From Palsa-601 sp963801185 (GTDB taxonomy: Bacteria > Actinomycetota > Acidimicrobiia > Acidimicrobiales > Bog-793), in contig CAWDDW010000001.1 in the NCBI GenBank assembly GCA_963801185.1, positions 434,001-498,000 of the forward strand: 64,000 nucleotides of DNA, in the 5' to 3' direction. Each line of letters begins with the position of its first letter. The first letter of the stretch is position 1. The position numbers were made by a program, and so were the translations under genes. A model generated the notes under the pieces. The model was given only the letters and a program-made list of their open reading frames with translations, was not told where the DNA came from and did not search any database. Positions 20,522-30,041 of the stretch are shown piece after piece.

Positions 20522-21440
20522 TCGGCCGATCGGCGGGGCGCGCCCGACACCGCCCGTAGCGCTGACAATCGCCGGCACGGACTCGGGCGGAGGCGCCGGC
20601 ATTGCTGCCGACCTGCGAACATTCGCGGCCCACGGCGTCTTCGGCACGCTCGCGGTCACGGCGGTCACGGCCCAGAACACCGTTGGCGTGCGAGCGGTCA
20701 GGGTGATGGACGTGGACCTCGTGGAGGGCCAGATCGACGCGGTCGTCGGCGACCTCGGCCCTCGTGCCGCCAAGACCGGAATGCTTGCCAGCCCCGGCAT
20801 CGTGTCTATGGTGGCTTCGAAAGCCCGGTCCGGTCACCTCCCCCCGCTCGTGGTCGACCCGGTCCTCGTGGCGTCATCGGGCGACCCGTTGTTCGAGGGC
20901 ACCGGGACCGCCGAGACCTACCGCGAGCTGGCTTCGGCTGCGACCGTCATCACGCCCAACCTTCCGGAGGCCTCGCTGCTCCTCGGGTGGCCGGTCAGTG
21001 ACATCGCCTCGATGGAGGCAGCGGCCGAGGAGCTCTTCAAGCTGGGGGCCTCGCTGGTCGTCGTGAAGGGCGGGCACCGCCCTGCAGCCGAAGCCGTCGA
21101 CGTCGTCTTCGACGGCCGCGCGATCTCGCATCTGTCGGCCCCGTGGGTGGACACGCGGAATGTCCATGGCACCGGATGCAGCTACTCGGCTGCGATCGCC
21201 GCCAATCTGGCTCTCGGCTTCGACCCGTTGACGTCGGCGATGCGTGCCAAGACATACGTGCACCGGGCGATCTCGCTCGCGTCCTCGTGGCAGCTCGGCC
21301 GGGGGCACGGCCCGATAGACCACCTGGGCGCCATTTCAGGCGAGGGCGACGAGGGTGACGATGGCGTTGGCCGGCGCGATCAGGAGCCCCGGGACGAGCC
21401 AGGCTCCGCCGCGGCAGGGAGCCGCACCGGTGCACCGTAA
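20511..21440 (+). CDS. thiD: Hydroxymethylpyrimidine/phosphomethylpyrimidine kinase ThiD
   Basis: 309 residues from the ATG at 20511. The ribokinase-like fold shows LTIAGTDSGGGAGIAADL, VVDPVLVASSGDPLF, ITPNLPEASLLLG and the catalytic DTRNVHGTGCSYSAAIAANLA region (split here by its codons). It phosphorylates the thiamine pyrimidine moiety twice. The last 35 or so residues are acidic/basic low-complexity sequence beyond the usual family end and overlap the convergent serS by 61 bases, so the annotated 3' end is less certain than the rest. Confidence 0.92.
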   Translation: MSTDRPIGGARPTPPVALTIAGTDSGGGAGIAADLRTFAAHGVFGTLAVTAVTAQNTVGVRAVRVMDVDLVEGQIDAVVGDLGPRAAKTGMLASPGIVSMVASKARSGHLPPLVVDPVLVASSGDPLFEGTGTAETYRELASAATVITPNLPEASLLLGWPVSDIASMEAAAEELFKLGASLVVVKGGHRPAAEAVDVVFDGRAISHLSAPWVDTRNVHGTGCSYSAAIAANLALGFDPLTSAMRAKTYVHRAISLASSWQLGRGHGPIDHLGAISGEGDEGDDGVGRRDQEPRDEPGSAAAGSRTGAP

Positions 21441-22630
21441 GGGTGCAGGACCCCCGGGACGGTCACTTCGCCGTTCGGCTCTTGATAGGTCTCCATCAGG
21501 GCGATCAGCCACCGGGCCGTCATAGCGGTGCCGTTCAACGTGTGGCACACCTGCAGCTGGCGCTCCTCGTCGCGGAATCTGATGTTGAGCCGGCGTGCCT
21601 GGTAGTCGGTCGTGTTCGAGCACGAGGTGATCTCCCGGTAACGGCCTTGGCTCGGGATGTACGCCTCGATGTCGTACTTCTTCGAGGCAGACGGGCCGAG
21701 GTCGCCCGCCGCAGTGCAGACGACGCGGTACGCGAGCCCGAGCTTGCTCACGAGAGCCTCCTCGATGGCAAGGATCCTCTCGTGTTCTCCCTTCGAGCCC
21801 TCGGGGCTCGTGTAGACGAACATCTCGACCTTGTCGAACTGATGGACGCGGAAGATCCCCCTCGTGTCCCGCCCGGCAGCCCCCGCCTCGCGGCGAAAGC
21901 AGGTGGAGTAGCCCGCGTAGCGAAGGGGCAGCTCGGTGGCCTCGAGGATCTCGCCCGCGTGCATCCCGGCCAGCGCGACCTCGGAGGTGCCTGTGAGGTA
22001 GAGGTCGTCGCGCTCCACGCGGTAGAGGTTCACCTCGTCGTTCGGCAGGAACCCGGTGCCGTACATCGCCTCCTCGCGCACGAGTACCGGGGGGAGCACC
22101 GGCTCGAAGCCCTCACCGACCAGGAAGTCGAGCGCGTAGCGATACATCGCCAGCTCGAGAAGGGCGGTGGCCCCGCGACGGTACGCGAACCTCGATCCGG
22201 AGAGTTGAGCGCCACGCTCGAGGTCGAAGCCACCTAGCTCGACATGGTCACGCATCCCGGGACCGAACACCGGCTCGTCTCCGACCCGGCGGATCTCGAC
22301 GGCATCCTCGTCCGTCAGCCCGTCGGGCACGTCGGCATCAGGCGGATTGGGGACCTGGTCGAGCAGCTCGCCACGCCGGCGCTCGATCACGTCGAGCTCC
22401 GCCTCTGCGGACTTGAGCGACTCCTTCACGCCGTGCAGCTCGGCGAGCTGCTCGGGTGTCGGGCGCCCTTTCAGCTTCGTGCGGGCGCGCAGCGCGTCGA
22501 CGGCGCTCGCTTGCGCCCGCCAAGAATCGTCGACCCGGAGCAGCTCGTCGAACAGCTCTCCGGCACCCTTTCGCGCCAGCGCGGCCCGCATCGCCTCCGG
22601 CTGCTGGCGGGCGAGTCGGATGTCGATCAC
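21380..22630 (-). CDS. serS: Seryl-tRNA synthetase
   Basis: 416 residues. The N-terminal coiled-coil arm (residues 30-100, with ELHGVKESLKSAEAELD) precedes the class II core: TSEVALAGMHAGEIL, motif 2 around FRREAGAAGRDTRGIFRVHQF and motif 3 around LNGTAMTARWLIALMETYQ. It charges tRNA-Ser in the cytosol. GTG start at 22630, six bases after the secF stop, so it may be the last gene of the yajC-secDF string. Confidence 0.96.
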   Translation of the reverse strand: MIDIRLARQQPEAMRAALARKGAGELFDELLRVDDSWRAQASAVDALRARTKLKGRPTPEQLAELHGVKESLKSAEAELDVIERRRGELLDQVPNPPDADVPDGLTDEDAVEIRRVGDEPVFGPGMRDHVELGGFDLERGAQLSGSRFAYRRGATALLELAMYRYALDFLVGEGFEPVLPPVLVREEAMYGTGFLPNDEVNLYRVERDDLYLTGTSEVALAGMHAGEILEATELPLRYAGYSTCFRREAGAAGRDTRGIFRVHQFDKVEMFVYTSPEGSKGEHERILAIEEALVSKLGLAYRVVCTAAGDLGPSASKKYDIEAYIPSQGRYREITSCSNTTDYQARRLNIRFRDEERQLQVCHTLNGTAMTARWLIALMETYQEPNGEVTVPGVLHPYGAPVRLPAAAEPGSSRGS

Positions 22631-22636
22631 GGCGGG

Positions 22637-24040
22637 CTAACGGCGGCGGCGCTTGCGAGGGCGGGGCGCTTGGCGCTGCTGAGTGCCCGAGCCCTTCGGC
22701 GCACCCGGACGACCTCCGCCCCTGCTCGCTGCGGGGCGACTGCCGCTCGCCTGCTTTTTCGCCGGGCCGGCCGGCTCGGGCACGGCGCCGCCCTCATCGT
22801 CGAACTCATCGGGCTCGTAGAAGTCTTCTTCCTCCGGCTGTGCGACCGGTCGTGCCCCGCCAGCCGACGGGCGTATGGGGCCCCTGTATTGCGGAGCCGC
22901 GCCGCCTCCTCCACCCCTCCGCCTCCTCGAGACGCCGGATGCGGCTTGGCCGCGGTCATCGAGAACGCCGGCGGCCACGGCGGCGGGCGTGAGCAGCTGG
23001 GTGAGAGAGCCGCGGGACTCGAGCTTCTCGCGGATCTGGCGGTAGCGAGGCTCGTGTTCCTTCAGGATTGCCACGAGAGGCGACGCGATGAAGATGGAGG
23101 AGTAGGCACCGCTCGCGAGGCCGATCAACAGCGCCAGGCCGAAGTACTGCAGCGTCGTCGCACCGAGGATGTCAGCGCCGAGGACGAGCACTGCGAGGAT
23201 CGGCATGATCGCGACGAGCGAGGTGTTGATGGACCGGGCGAGGGTCTGGTTCATCGAGAGATTGACCACGTCGGTGAAGGAGAGCTTGCCGCTCGCGCCG
23301 AGGCCTTTGGTGTTATCTCGGACCCTGTCGAACACGACGATGGTGTCGTAGAGCGAATAGCCGAGGATCGTGAGGAACGCCACCACGGTGTCCGGTGTCA
23401 CGAGGAAGTGCGTCAGCGAGTAAATCCCGATTGTGACGAGGATGTCGTGGATCACGGCGATGATGGCGGCGAGCGCCATCTTCCACTCGAAGAAGGTGGA
23501 GATGTACGCCGCGATCATCACGAAGAAGACGATCAGGGCGACGATCGCCTTGTGCGTGATCTGGCTCCCCCACGTCGGGCCGACTTCCTGGACCGTCACC
23601 GCGCTCGTCCTGTGGTGGGTCAGCTTCGCGAGCGCGGCGCTGATCTCCCCGACGGTCTTCGTGTACTGCTGCGTCCCGATGGCAGGGGTGCCGGCCAGCT
23701 TCGCCTCGACCTGGATCGTCTGATGAGACCCGGAACCGAGCATCGTGATGGTGGAGCCGCCCAGACCGTAACTCGAAAGGGCGCCACGAGCCTGGTTGAC
23801 GCTGACACCGTTGGCAGGAATCTGCCACGATGTGCCGCCGACGAACTCGATGTCGAAGTTGAGGCCCTGGGTCGCGAGCGAGACGACTCCGGCAAGGATC
23901 ACGAGCCCCGAGATGAGGAACCAGGTCCGCTTGCGCCGGACGAAGTCGAACTTCGTCTGGCCGTAGTAGAGGCGTCGGAACGCGGCGGAGACGCTCCGAC
24001 TCCGCGCCGGCTCGTCGAGCGTCGCCGTCACGGTGCTCAC
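22637..24040 (-). CDS. secF: Protein translocase subunit SecF
   Basis: 467 residues from a GTG overlapping the secD stop (GTGA). Six membrane segments and the family motif FDIEFVGGTSWQIP are visible, with VFDRVRDN between later helices. With SecD it uses the proton gradient to complete export through SecYEG. The C terminus is unusual: about 130 residues after the last helix run through an acidic patch (EEEDFYEPDEFDDEGG) into a Pro/Ala/Arg-rich cytoplasmic tail ending in RKRRRR. Confidence 0.95.
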   Translation of the reverse strand: MSTVTATLDEPARSRSVSAAFRRLYYGQTKFDFVRRKRTWFLISGLVILAGVVSLATQGLNFDIEFVGGTSWQIPANGVSVNQARGALSSYGLGGSTITMLGSGSHQTIQVEAKLAGTPAIGTQQYTKTVGEISAALAKLTHHRTSAVTVQEVGPTWGSQITHKAIVALIVFFVMIAAYISTFFEWKMALAAIIAVIHDILVTIGIYSLTHFLVTPDTVVAFLTILGYSLYDTIVVFDRVRDNTKGLGASGKLSFTDVVNLSMNQTLARSINTSLVAIMPILAVLVLGADILGATTLQYFGLALLIGLASGAYSSIFIASPLVAILKEHEPRYRQIREKLESRGSLTQLLTPAAVAAGVLDDRGQAASGVSRRRRGGGGGAAPQYRGPIRPSAGGARPVAQPEEEDFYEPDEFDDEGGAVPEPAGPAKKQASGSRPAASRGGGRPGAPKGSGTQQRQAPRPRKRRRR

Positions 24041-25663
24041 GCGCCTGCCTCCGAGGTCGTCGTCGCCGCCAGCCCACGAGCGACCCCGAGGCCACGCGCC
24101 TCTGTGAAGACCCGGTTGCGGCCGAGGAGTATCACGAGCGGACGGGTGAAGAAGTACGCCGTGAAGACGTCGATGATGGTCGAGAGCCCGAGCATGAAGG
24201 CGAAGCCCCGGACCGCGCCGACCGACAGCCACCACAGGACGAGGGCGCCGATGAACGACACCGCGTCGGCCGACAGGATCGTGCGGTAGGCGCTCTTGAA
24301 GCCTCGGTCGACGGACGCCCGGATCGAGCGTCCTGCTCGCACTTCGTCCTTTAATCGCTCGAAGTACACGACGTAGGAGTCGACGGTGATGCCGACCGAG
24401 ACGATGAGGCCGGTGATCCCCGAGAGATCAAGGGTCAACTGGAACGAAGAGTGACCGAGCGCGCTGATGATCGCGTAGATGAGGGCAGCCGTCGTGACAA
24501 GACCGAGCACGACGACGATTCCGAGCGCCCGGTAGTAGAAGATCGTGTAGATCATCACGAGCAACAGCCCGAGCAGGCCGGCGAGCAGCCCGGCATGGAG
24601 CGATGTTGCGCCGAGTGAAGGTGAGACCACCTCGGACGTCACCTTGACGAGGGACACCGGAAGGGCTCCGTAGTTCAGGTTGATCGCGAGGGTGTTCGCC
24701 TGCTGCTGGGTGAAGCTGCCGGTGATCTGTCCCGAACAGCCGAACTGTGCTCCGGTAGCGTCGATGCTCGGCGCCGAGATGACCGTCCCGCCGAGGTCGT
24801 CGGCGACGAGCTTGTGATAGTTGGCGTTCGCCAACTTGTCCCAGATCGGGCACCCGCTCTTCGTCAGCGTGAAACCGATGATCCATCCGGACGCCGCCTG
24901 GTAGGTCGGCGTCGCGCTGCCGATGACCTCGCCGCTCGCTTGCGAGGGACCGAGCCTCCATCCGCTCGGTCGAGCCCTGTACGGGCAACAGGACGATCTT
25001 GTGGGGGATGTCCAGAGCAAGGGGGGTCGTCTGGTAGTTGGCGAGCAAGGAGTACACACCCGGGTTGTTCGTCGAAGTCGGCGCGAAGGTCGAGGGGCAC
25101 GCCGGCGGCGTCACGTACGGCGCAGGTTTGGACTTCTTCAACTTCTTCGAGTTCGCTGTGGTGGTCGTCGGGGCCGCAGTCGACGACGTCGTCGAGCTGC
25201 TCGTGGTGCTCGAGCCCTTCACCGTCGTCGAGGTAGTGGTCGTCGAGGTCGTGGTCGTCGTCGACGCCGGCCCGGCGTACGGGCCGACGTAACACAGCAC
25301 CGGGCGGAAGTAGAGCTGGGCTGTGTTGCCCATCTGCTGTTCCACCTGGCTGGCGTTCTTCACACCGGGCAGCTGGACGACGACGTCACTGCCCTGGACG
25401 TTGATGTTCGGCTGGCTCACGCCGTAGGCGTTCGCGCGGTTCGAGAGGATGTTGACGACGGTGTTCAACTTGGCCTTCGACACGCCCTTGCCGGTGGCAC
25501 AGACGGTGACCGACTTCTTGGCCGCCGGGCAGTAGACCACCGAGAGACCTCCTCGGAGATCGAGCCCGAGCAGTGGTCTCCAGTTCGAGGCGACGACGCC
25601 GGCGAACGAGCCCAGGCACACGAGGCACGTCAAAGCGACGCTCCAGACGTGTCCCCGCTTCAT
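24037..25663 (-). CDS. secD: Protein translocase subunit SecD, with one frame break
   Basis: About 541 residues after bridging. The N-terminal helix and LLGLDLRGGLSVVY, the periplasmic P1 region (LSNRANAYGVSQPNI) and the C-terminal helices (LDLSGITGLIVSVGITVDS, RTILSADAVSFIGALVL) are typical. The frame breaks at 24955: QGSTERME joins to LGPSQASGEVIGSA when one base is removed (GAG-g-CTC in sense). An approximately 45-residue Thr/Ser-rich insert encoded around 25140-25275 lies within the exported domain. The ATG at 25663 overlaps the yajC stop (ATGA). Confidence 0.93.
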
Positions 25664-26190
25664 GACCCGCCCTTGTGGTCTCCGTCGGACGGCCAAGTCC
25701 AGGGGGGCGTCTCGTCCACGTGCGGGGTCTCGCCCGCGTGCGGCGAGGCGTCTGCAGGCTCGTCTTCACCGCTCACCTTGTCGTCGGCGGGGTGCGAGTC
25801 GTGAGCGTCGTCGTGCTCGACCGGGAAGTCACCGTCGGGCACGGGGGTGGGCACTTGCCGGGCGATCGCTGCTCGGACCACCTCGATCTCGATGCCGGGC
25901 GCGATCTCGACGTGCGCACGGTCCCCCTCGATCCCCGTGACCCGGCCGATGATGCCCGAGGTCAGCATGATCTCGTCGCCGACCTCGATGGAACTTTGCG
26001 TCTGGTGCTGCGCCCGCGCGCGCCGGCGCTGCGGGCGGATCAGGAGGAAGTAGCCGATCGCCCCGATTATCAGGATGAAGATGATCGTGCTCGACGCGTT
26101 GCTCGTCGTCTTCGACGTCGACGACGACGACTTGGCCGCGAGCAGGAGGCTGTGCAGCATCAAACTCGTGAGTGGAAGATGGGGGGACAT
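25660..26190 (-). CDS. yajC: Preprotein translocase subunit YajC
   Basis: 176 residues. One membrane helix (IIFILIIGAIGYFLLI) is followed by the family signature RPQRRRARAQ and the small beta domain VGDEIMLTSGIIGRVTGIEG. YajC accompanies SecDF at the translocon. The C terminus carries an acidic His/Asp/Pro-rich extension of about 55 residues (VEHDDAHDSHPADDK) that many YajC proteins lack. The start may be ATG 26190 or ATG 26160 (MLHSLLLA). Confidence 0.93.
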   Translation of the reverse strand: MSPHLPLTSLMLHSLLLAAKSSSSTSKTTSNASSTIIFILIIGAIGYFLLIRPQRRRARAQHQTQSSIEVGDEIMLTSGIIGRVTGIEGDRAHVEIAPGIEIEVVRAAIARQVPTPVPDGDFPVEHDDAHDSHPADDKVSGEDEPADASPHAGETPHVDETPPWTWPSDGDHKGGS

Positions 26191-26343
26191 GCGCTCCCTG
26201 CTGGTCGAGAACGAAGCGACGACACTGTAGCTGTTGGCGAAGGTGTCGCCGGAGCAGGCCGAACGCGATGCACGTAGGCACCCCGTGGCGCGTAACCGGG
26301 GCCGGCGCCAGACCCGGGAGGGGCGCTCAGCCGATCCTCCGGC

Positions 26344-27477
26344 TCAGCTGGCCCTCTCGTCGTCGAACAACGTGGGCGACAGGAGGCCACGTTCGGCTTG
26401 TGGACCTGTTCCGTCCTCGGGAACCGGCAGGCCAAGGTGCTCGTAGGCCGCCGGCGCCGCAATTCGGCCCCGCGGCGTGCGCATGACGAGTCCCGACTTC
26501 AAGAGGAAGGGCTCGTAGACGTCCTCGACAGTCTCCGGCTCCTCCCCCACGCTCACTGCAAGAGTGGAGAGGCCGACCGGCCGGCCAGAGAAACGAATGC
26601 ATAGCGTCTCGAGAATTGTCCGGTCGAGGCGGTCGAGGCCGAGCTCGTCCACGCCGAACTGGTCGAGGCCGGCGCGGGCCGCTTCGTGCGTGATCACACC
26701 GGTGCCCTTCACCTCGACGAAGTCCCGGACCCGCCGGAGCAACCTGATTGCCAGGCGAGGGGTGCCCCGCGAACGACCCGCGATCTCCGACGCGCCCTCG
26801 GGCAGCAACTCGACGCCGAGAAGCTGCGCCGAGCGCACCACGATCTTCTCCAGTTCAGCCGGGCTGTAATGGTCGAGCCGTGCCACGAAGCCGAAGCGAT
26901 CCCTCAGCGGACCCGTGACGAGCCCGGTCCTCGTCGTCGCACCTACGAGAGTGAAACGCGGCAGCTCGAGCCGGAGCGAGCGGGCCGTCGGACCCTTGCC
27001 GATCACGATGTCGAGCTGGAAGTCCTCCATGGCCGGGTAGAGGACCTCCTCGACGGCACGGCCGAGGCGATGGATCTCGTCGATGAAAAGGACGTCACCC
27101 ACCTCGAGTCCCGTCAGGATGGCCGCCACATCGCCGCTGCGAATGAGTGCGGGCCCGGAGGTGATCCGCAGGTTCGCTCGCATCTCCGCCGCGACGATCC
27201 CCGCAAGGGTCGTCTTGCCGAGCCCGGGGGGCCCGGCGAAGAGCAGGTGGTCGACAGACTGCCCTCGGCGCCTGGCCGCCTCGAGGACGATGCTCAGTCG
27301 TTCACGGAGCTCTTGTTGGCCGACGAACTCCTCGAGACGCCGGGGACGGAGGTTGGCCTCGAGAGCGAGTTCCCCGTCGTGGGCGGCGGCCGCGACTGGG
27401 CGGGTGTCGGAGTCTCCGGGCTCGAGCAGAGCCGGTCCGCCGGTCTGCTCGGCCAGGATCTCGCGTCGCGGGCTCAT
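26344..27477 (-). CDS. ruvB: Holliday junction branch-migration ATPase RuvB
   Basis: 377 residues. Walker A FAGPPGLGKTTLA, Walker B DVLFIDEIHRL, sensor 1 VGATTRTG, the arginine-finger region GPLRDRFGF and the winged-helix DNA-binding domain near the C terminus are all visible. It powers branch migration of RuvA-bound junctions during recombination repair. It overlaps the end of ruvA by 4 bases. The first 33 residues are an extension ahead of the conserved LRPRRLEEFVGQ. Confidence 0.97.
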   Translation of the reverse strand: MSPRREILAEQTGGPALLEPGDSDTRPVAAAAHDGELALEANLRPRRLEEFVGQQELRERLSIVLEAARRRGQSVDHLLFAGPPGLGKTTLAGIVAAEMRANLRITSGPALIRSGDVAAILTGLEVGDVLFIDEIHRLGRAVEEVLYPAMEDFQLDIVIGKGPTARSLRLELPRFTLVGATTRTGLVTGPLRDRFGFVARLDHYSPAELEKIVVRSAQLLGVELLPEGASEIAGRSRGTPRLAIRLLRRVRDFVEVKGTGVITHEAARAGLDQFGVDELGLDRLDRTILETLCIRFSGRPVGLSTLAVSVGEEPETVEDVYEPFLLKSGLVMRTPRGRIAAPAAYEHLGLPVPEDGTGPQAERGLLSPTLFDDERAS

Positions 27478-28088
27478 CTTCGCGGGGCCAGTTCCAAGAG
27501 AGCCTGCCGCAACAGCTCTTCGGCCGTCCCTTCGCTCGGGAGCGCTCGCAGGGCCGCTCGGACCTCGTCTGGGCCGTAGCCGAGCTGCGAGAGCGCCTGC
27601 GACACGTCGGCGGTGACCGAGGGCGGGCCGTTACGGCTGAGAAGCACGGTGGCGCCTGCACCCACGTCGAGGTAGTCATATCTGGCCTTCAGCTCGACGA
27701 GGAGCCGGGTGGCAGTCTTCTTCCCGATCCCGGGCACGAGCGTCAGGGCGTCCACGTCGTCGGTGCTCACGATCTCGGCGAGCCGTTCTGGAGGGTGCAC
27801 CGAGACGATTGCGAGCGCGAGCGACGGGCCGACGCCGTGCGCCCCGAGCAGCAGCTCGAAGTTCTGGCGCTGGTCGGAGGTGGTGAACCCGTACAGCGTG
27901 ATGGCGCCCTCGCGCACGTGGGTGTGGACGGCGAGGCCGACTTCGCCGTCGCCTGGCACGACGCTCGCAGCCAGCTGGGGCGGCACGAGCACCCGGTAGC
28001 CCACGCCTCCGACGTCGATCACGAGCTCCACGGCGTTGTCGCCGACACTCCGTCGCTCGATGACGAGCCCACGCAGGTATCCGATCAT
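27474..28088 (-). CDS. ruvA: Holliday junction DNA helicase subunit RuvA
   Basis: 204 residues from ATG 28088, which overlaps the ruvC stop as ATGA. The OB domain begins MIGYLRGLV; the helix-hairpin-helix LVPGIGKKTATRLLVELK and the C-terminal domain III (ALSQLGYGPDEVRAAL) follow. It binds the four-way junction and positions RuvB. An upstream in-frame ATG at 28115 is possible but would lie inside ruvC. Confidence 0.96.
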   Translation of the reverse strand: MIGYLRGLVIERRSVGDNAVELVIDVGGVGYRVLVPPQLAASVVPGDGEVGLAVHTHVREGAITLYGFTTSDQRQNFELLLGAHGVGPSLALAIVSVHPPERLAEIVSTDDVDALTLVPGIGKKTATRLLVELKARYDYLDVGAGATVLLSRNGPPSVTADVSQALSQLGYGPDEVRAALRALPSEGTAEELLRQALLELAPRR

Positions 28089-28582
28089 GCGATCACCGCC
28101 CGCTCCTGTGCCCACGGGGAGGCTCCGAGGTGGCAGATGGCGAGCGCCAGGGCGTCAGCAGCATCGGCCGGCTTCGGCACCTGCTCCAACTTCGCCAGTC
28201 GGGTGACCATCTGCTGCACCTGTTCTTTCGTGGCGTTCCCGTACCCGGTCACGGCGAGCTTCACTTCTGCCGCCGTGTACTCGGCCACCTGGCACCCGCT
28301 CTCGACTGCGGTCAGCAACGCGATACCGCTCGCCTGCCCGACAGCCATGGCCGTCCGGGCGTTCGACCGGAAGAAGATCCGCTCGACGACGACGACGCCA
28401 GGCCTGAGCTCCTCGATCAGCTCTCGCAGGTCGTGGCGCAGCCGGGCGAGGCGGATCGGGATTGCCTCGTCCGGCGTGGTGGTGAGCACCCCGGCGGCGA
28501 CCGCGGCGTAACCGTCGCCGGTCCTCGAGACGCAGCCGTAGCCGCACCGAGACAGCCCTGGGTCGATGCCGAGGACAAACAT
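28085..28582 (-). CDS. ruvC: Crossover junction endodeoxyribonuclease RuvC
   Basis: 165 residues, typical length. The catalytic acids are in place: Asp7 in VLGIDPGLSRCGYG, the Glu in VVVERIFFRSN and the C-terminal pair region DAADALALAICH. It resolves Holliday junctions by symmetric nicking. It is first of the coupled ruvC-ruvA-ruvB set. Confidence 0.96.
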   Translation of the reverse strand: MFVLGIDPGLSRCGYGCVSRTGDGYAAVAAGVLTTTPDEAIPIRLARLRHDLRELIEELRPGVVVVERIFFRSNARTAMAVGQASGIALLTAVESGCQVAEYTAAEVKLAVTGYGNATKEQVQQMVTRLAKLEQVPKPADAADALALAICHLGASPWAQERAVIA

Positions 28583-28650
28583 CCGTTCGATAGTAACCCG
28601 GGCCCCGGCGCCTGGCGCGGATGCTCGGTCACCGGCAGGCGGTCCGCTGA

Positions 28651-29401
28651 TCAGACCTCGACGGCGTCGAGGATGTGGTCGGGGATGTCGAAGTTCGCCC
28701 AGACCGCCTGCACGTCGTCATGGTCGTCCAGCAGCTCGATGAGCTTCAGCACTCGCTTGGCGGTGCCCTCGTCCTCGACGGCGACCCGAGCGCTCGGGAC
28801 CATCTCCACATCGGCAACGTCGATGCCCATCGAGGCAGCCTCGAGCGCTTGACGAAGTCCCGGGAGGTCCCCGGGAGCGCTCGTAAGCATCCACTCGTCA
28901 CCTTCGTCTTGGAGATCCTCTGCCCCGGCTTCGACGGCCACTGCCATCAGGTCGTCCTCGCCGACGGTCTTCGGCAGCATCACCACTCCCTTGCGCTCGA
29001 ACTGCCAGGAGACGGCGCCCGGCTCTGCCATCGAGCCGCCGTTTCTCGAAGAAGATGGAGCGGATGTCAGCGCCGGTCCGGTTCCGGTTGTCGGTCAAGC
29101 ACTCGACGATGAGGGCGACACCGCTCGGCGCGTAGCCCTCGTACGCGATGGGCTCGTAACGGACGCCCTCGAGCTCGCCCGTGCCCCGCTTGATCGCGCG
29201 CTCGATCGTGTCGAGAGGCACCGAGGCGTCTCGCGCCTTTGTGAACATCGCGCGCAGCGTGGCGTTCGCGTTGACGTCCCCGCCGCCCTCACGGGCGGCG
29301 ACTTCGACTTGACGGATCAGCTTGGCGAACACCTTGGCTCGGGCCTTGTCCTTGGCGCCCTTGCGGTGCTTTGTGGTGGCCCACTTCGAATGGCCCGACA
29401 T
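28651..29401 (-). CDS. yebC: YebC/PmpR-family protein (TACO1-like), with one frame break
   Basis: About 249 residues after bridging. The N terminus MSGHSKWATTKHRKGAKD is the family hallmark, then YEGYAPSGVALIVECLTDNRNRT, and after the break GGSMAEPGAVSWQFERKG. The frame is lost within an AAA run at 29042-29044: SIFFE joins NGGSMAEP if one A (sense) is removed, a homopolymer context unlike the other breaks in this window. YebC proteins act as translation helpers at difficult sequences or as transcription regulators. It sits between pdxT and ruvC, the same neighbours as in mycobacteria. Confidence 0.93.
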
Positions 29402-29405
29402 GGCT

Positions 29406-30041
29406 TCAGTCTCCTTCGACTTTGCTCAGCAACTTCTCGTGCAACCGGGCATCTCCCGCGAGCTCGGGATGGAACGACGACACGATCACGTTGCCCTCGG
29501 CACACACGACCGGACGTCGCGCACCGTAGCCGCCCGGGAGGTCGACCTCGGCAAGGACCTCCACGTCCTCTCCGGCGCGCTCCACGAGCGGAGCCCGGAT
29601 GAACACCGCATGCATCGGCTCGTCGAGGCCCTTCACGTCGAGATCCGTCTCGAACGAGCGCACTTGGCGCCCGAAACCGTTACGCCGGACGGATATGTCG
29701 ATGGCGCCGAACGACAACTGGTCGGGCCGCCCGTCGAGCACCTCGGCCGCAAGAAGGATCATCCCCGCGCACGTGCCAAGCATCGGGAGGCCGTCGGCGA
29801 TCATCTTCTTCAGCTCTGCGTCGAGGCCCGACGAGCCGAGGAGAAGCGACATCGTCGTCGACTCGCCGCCTGGCAGAACGAGGGCCTCGAGCCCGCGGGC
29901 GTCGCCGGGCGACCGGACAGTCCGGGGCCGGGCACCGAGGGAGTCGAGGACTGCAAGATGCTCCCGGACATCGCCCTGCAGTGCGAGGACACCGATTCGC
30001 CGTGGGCCGAAACGGCGCCCGGAGCGGACGGTCATGCTCAC
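29406..30041 (-). CDS. pdxT: Pyridoxal 5'-phosphate synthase glutaminase subunit PdxT
   Basis: 211 residues. The class I glutaminase triad is visible: Cys in LGTCAGMILLA and His/Glu in SSFHPEL; LVLPGGESTTM is the family signature. It supplies ammonia to PdxS. The start chosen is GTG 30041, overlapping the pdxS stop as GTGA; ATG 30035, two codons in, is an alternative. Confidence 0.95.
   Translation of the reverse strand: MSMTVRSGRRFGPRRIGVLALQGDVREHLAVLDSLGARPRTVRSPGDARGLEALVLPGGESTTMSLLLGSSGLDAELKKMIADGLPMLGTCAGMILLAAEVLDGRPDQLSFGAIDISVRRNGFGRQVRSFETDLDVKGLDEPMHAVFIRAPLVERAGEDVEVLAEVDLPGGYGARRPVVCAEGNVIVSSFHPELAGDARLHEKLLSKVEGD

Noticed and set aside
21336..21623. Minus-strand ORF ending in a hydrophobic stretch near the serS 3' end
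   Set aside because: It is the shadow of serS in another frame and lacks its own ribosome binding site.
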